Part shown: positions 62,849 through 64,000 of the stretch, one piece after another
Position numbering within the stretch: position 1 is the first letter of the stretch
Layout of the letters: each line of letters begins with the position of its first letter
From: an uncultured Tenacibaculum sp.
Lineage (GTDB): Bacteria; Bacteroidota; Bacteroidia; Flavobacteriales; Flavobacteriaceae
NCBI GenBank assembly: GCA_937922085.1
Contig: CAKZVD010000003.1
Coordinates: 237,455 to 301,454 of the forward strand
Direction: 5' to 3'
DNA: 64,000 nucleotides
Translations under genes and position numbers: made by a program
The notes under the pieces: generated by a model
The model's database searches: none
Told to the model about the DNA's origin: nothing
Seen by the model: the letters and a program-made list of their open reading frames with translations, nothing else

Positions 62849-63213
62849 ATAGCTAATATAAAAACAAAAGAATAACTCAAAATATGAAAATATAATAAAA
62901 CAAGTCTAAAAAATAAAGTAATCGATAATTACGGAAACGATAACTTCAATATAATAGATGCCAAAAAATTGTATTGTGCTAATTGAAAAGAAAAACTTTC
63001 AGATAAACTCTAGTTAAGGCAAACTAAAAAGCCTCTCATAAATGAAAGGCTTATAAAAACAAAACTTTTGTTATCGGGGGAGATAAACTATATAGCTACA
63101 AGATAGTTAAAATTGTAAATACAAAATAAAGGTAAAACACCCTTTAAATTTTTATAGTTAAAAAAAACCTTAAAAACGATGGTATTACTCTAAAAATATC
63201 TTAATAATAATTA
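62849..63213. other. Noncoding stretch with a small-RNA candidate
   Basis: No gene with a start codon. A plus-strand open frame without a start (to TGA near 62988) encodes NYGNDNFNIIDAKKLYCAN and looks like a gene remnant. The rest is the structured element at 63026-63086 on the minus strand plus AT-rich DNA. Confidence 0.35.
63026..63133 (-). ncRNA. Candidate small RNA, C-rich-loop type (second copy)
   Basis: On the minus strand TTATC and GATAA (63086-63071) enclose a UCCCCC loop, followed by a terminator: GCCTTTCAT/ATGAGAGGC (63050-63031, one mismatch) and TTTTT (63030-63026). The loop core TCTCCCCCGA and the loop-then-terminator order match the plus-strand candidate at 19986-20035. The 5' end is a guess, from a weak TTATTTTG box near 63133. 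Confidence 0.38.
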
Positions 63214-63387
63214 TTACTTTTTCTTACCGAATAGAATTACGTAAGTAAGAGAAAGTAATACAACAGAAATAAACCATAAAAAAGGCCTAAAAGAACAAAG
63301 GATTATATTTCTATCACAATTAATAAGTATAGTTGGAAGTGAAATTAATATTGAAAAAATAATATAGATTTTAGCTTTTAAATTCAT
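63214..63387 (-). CDS. Tiny two-helix membrane protein with two Cys
   Basis: 57 residues, ATG 63387, TAA 63214-63216. Helix 1 YIIFSILISLPTILI, a loop with NCDRNIILC, helix 2 FLWFISVVLLSLTYVILF, basic tail GKKK. The layout is like the protein at 44087-44263 (two helices, two-Cys loop, basic end). Confidence 0.5.
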   Translation of the reverse strand: MNLKAKIYIIFSILISLPTILINCDRNIILCSFRPFLWFISVVLLSLTYVILFGKKK

Positions 63388-63438
63388 AAGTTCTAGATAA
63401 TAAATAAAAGAGTATTGTTTACTGTCATATACTCATTT

Positions 63439-63585
63439 TTAAAAATCATCATATGTATCAAAAGGATCTCTTCTATCGAAATCTTTCTTAATTGATTCGT
63501 CTATTTTTGAATCATTTTCTTTTTTATGTAAATAAAAAGAGAAAAGGATTATAACAATAAATATTGATATTGATATATAAATCAT
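63439..63585 (-). CDS. Tiny single-helix membrane protein
   Basis: 48 residues from ATG 63585; the frame is open to a GTG at 63627, but that codon lies in the T-run of a terminator and is unlikely to be used. One hydrophobic helix (MIYISISIFIVIILFSFYL) followed by a charged tail ending in RRDPFDTYDDF. No family recognised. Confidence 0.45.
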   Translation of the reverse strand: MIYISISIFIVIILFSFYLHKKENDSKIDESIKKDFDRRDPFDTYDDF

Positions 63586-63624
63586 GCATAAATATAGTGA
63601 AACTAACTTAAGAATAGAATATGC

Positions 63625-63661
63625 CACAAAAAAAGAAGTGTTCCCCCCGAAACACTTCTTT
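63625..63661 (-). terminator. Terminator hairpin with G6/C6 loop
   Basis: AAAGAAGTGTT/AACACTTCTTT (63632-63642 with 63651-63661) enclose CCCCCCGA on the plus strand (TCGGGGGG on the minus strand), with a 7-T run on the minus-strand side. Ends a minus-strand transcript or a plus-strand RNA of unknown origin. Confidence 0.65.
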
Positions 63662-63863
63662 ATAACTTACATACTTATCTATTTCATTCTTAGTTTAATC
63701 AACTTCTACATAAATTTAAATAAACAAAACGGATAAGTCCATTTTTTTAGATAAGATACATTAATACGTAGTTAAATCGTAATATTAAATAGACTTTTAA
63801 AAAATTCTCAGAATAAACGATTTTGAAGAAAATTATTATTTATAAATAATTCTAAAATGAAAA
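63662..63863. other. AT-rich noncoding DNA
   Basis: About 200 bases between the hairpin and the right-end element; no gene, repeat or motif can be supported here. Confidence 0.4.
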
Positions 63864-64000
63864 GAGGCTGTCTGAAAAGTAATTTTCAGGCAGTTTTATT
63901 TTAACTCTATTTTAGGATATAAATTATTAACCAATAAAAGTTGGTTGTTAATTAGAATTATACCTCTAATTGATGTGTATATTTCTTCAAATTATGTGCT
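63864..64000 (-). mobile_element. Probable end of an insertion sequence with transposase C-terminus
   Basis: GAGGCTGTCTGAAAAGTAAT at 63864-63883 continues into a hairpin (CTGTCTGAAAA/TTTTCAGGCAG, 63868-63893). It is of a kind that I recall at ends of IS1182-like elements. On the minus strand the frame entering from the edge reads AHNLKKYTHQLEV and stops with TAA at 63958-63960. AHNLKKY resembles the last residues of IS4/IS1182-type transposases. The window cuts the element, so this is tentative. Confidence 0.35.

Noticed and set aside
63586..63627. GTG at 63627 as start of the tiny single-helix protein
   Set aside because: It lies directly behind the T-run of a terminator hairpin; the ATG at 63585 in front of the membrane helix is more plausible.
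1..64000. CRISPR arrays, rRNA or tRNA genes
   Set aside because: No regularly spaced direct repeats, no cas genes and no recognisable tRNA or rRNA segments were seen on either strand.

Overview
The window is a contiguous piece of a low-GC (roughly 30 percent) Bacteroidota chromosome, most likely a marine Flavobacteriaceae of the Tenacibaculum/Polaribacter kind. Evidence: a type 9 secretion (T9SS) sorting domain on a secreted phosphodiesterase, the Bacteroidota promoter element TAnnTTTG in front of several genes (in two cases so close to a GTG start that the mRNA should be leaderless), Bacteroidota-type GG-leader peptides, several YwqK/MORN-repeat exported proteins, and the scattered small-operon layout of Flavobacteriia. 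No rRNA, tRNA or CRISPR array is visible.

Layout. 1-4.8 kb: end of a guanine deaminase gene, aldose epimerase, DinB protein, then a TetR regulator with a short-chain dehydrogenase and an AhpD-like protein under a shared palindromic operator, and a flavin amine oxidase. 4.8-9.6 kb, minus strand: DUF4026/DUF2314/TPR protein, small membrane and acidic proteins, MATE pump. 9.6-16.8 kb, plus strand: tpx, dgkA, ftsK, lolA, an LptF/LptG permease and ribBA with a degenerate cyclohydrolase half. 16.8-26.5 kb: nitronate monooxygenase, mnmA, a candidate small RNA, and a set of exported YwqK/MORN and lipoprotein genes ending in an orphan GG-leader peptide. 26.5-36.6 kb: sterol-desaturase-like protein, YkgJ, argS, lpd, LysM protein, an outer-membrane barrel, M1 aminopeptidase, a frameshifted small gene and alkB.

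36.8-42.7 kb is a tightly overlapping six-gene plus-strand operon: OleD-like reductase, metallo-beta-lactamase-fold hydrolase, F390-synthetase/PaaK-like adenylate-forming enzyme, ketoacyl synthase III, fatty acid hydroxylase-family enzyme and PAP2 phosphatase. It parallels the OleABCD head-to-head acyl condensation logic with replaced parts and looks like an undescribed lipid pathway. 42.7-49 kb: M24 peptidase, HAD phosphatase, another YwqK/lipoprotein pair, an OmpA-like protein and a T9SS-sorted GDPD.

49.2-60.7 kb is a complete minus-strand histidine operon (hisG-D-C-B-H-A-F-IE). It starts with a leader peptide carrying six consecutive His codons and a terminator/antiterminator pair, so it should be controlled by tRNA-His charging. 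Between the his genes lie a polynucleotide-kinase-like enzyme, a Thg1-like 3'-5' polymerase and a cREC (cyclic-phosphate processing receiver) protein. All three point to RNA-end or tRNA repair, which suggests a tRNA(-His) repair function co-regulated with histidine supply.

60.9-64 kb is accessory DNA: two cassette-like hypothetical genes, a second GG-leader peptide, three very small membrane-protein genes, a second C-rich-loop small-RNA candidate, and at the right edge what may be the end of an insertion sequence.
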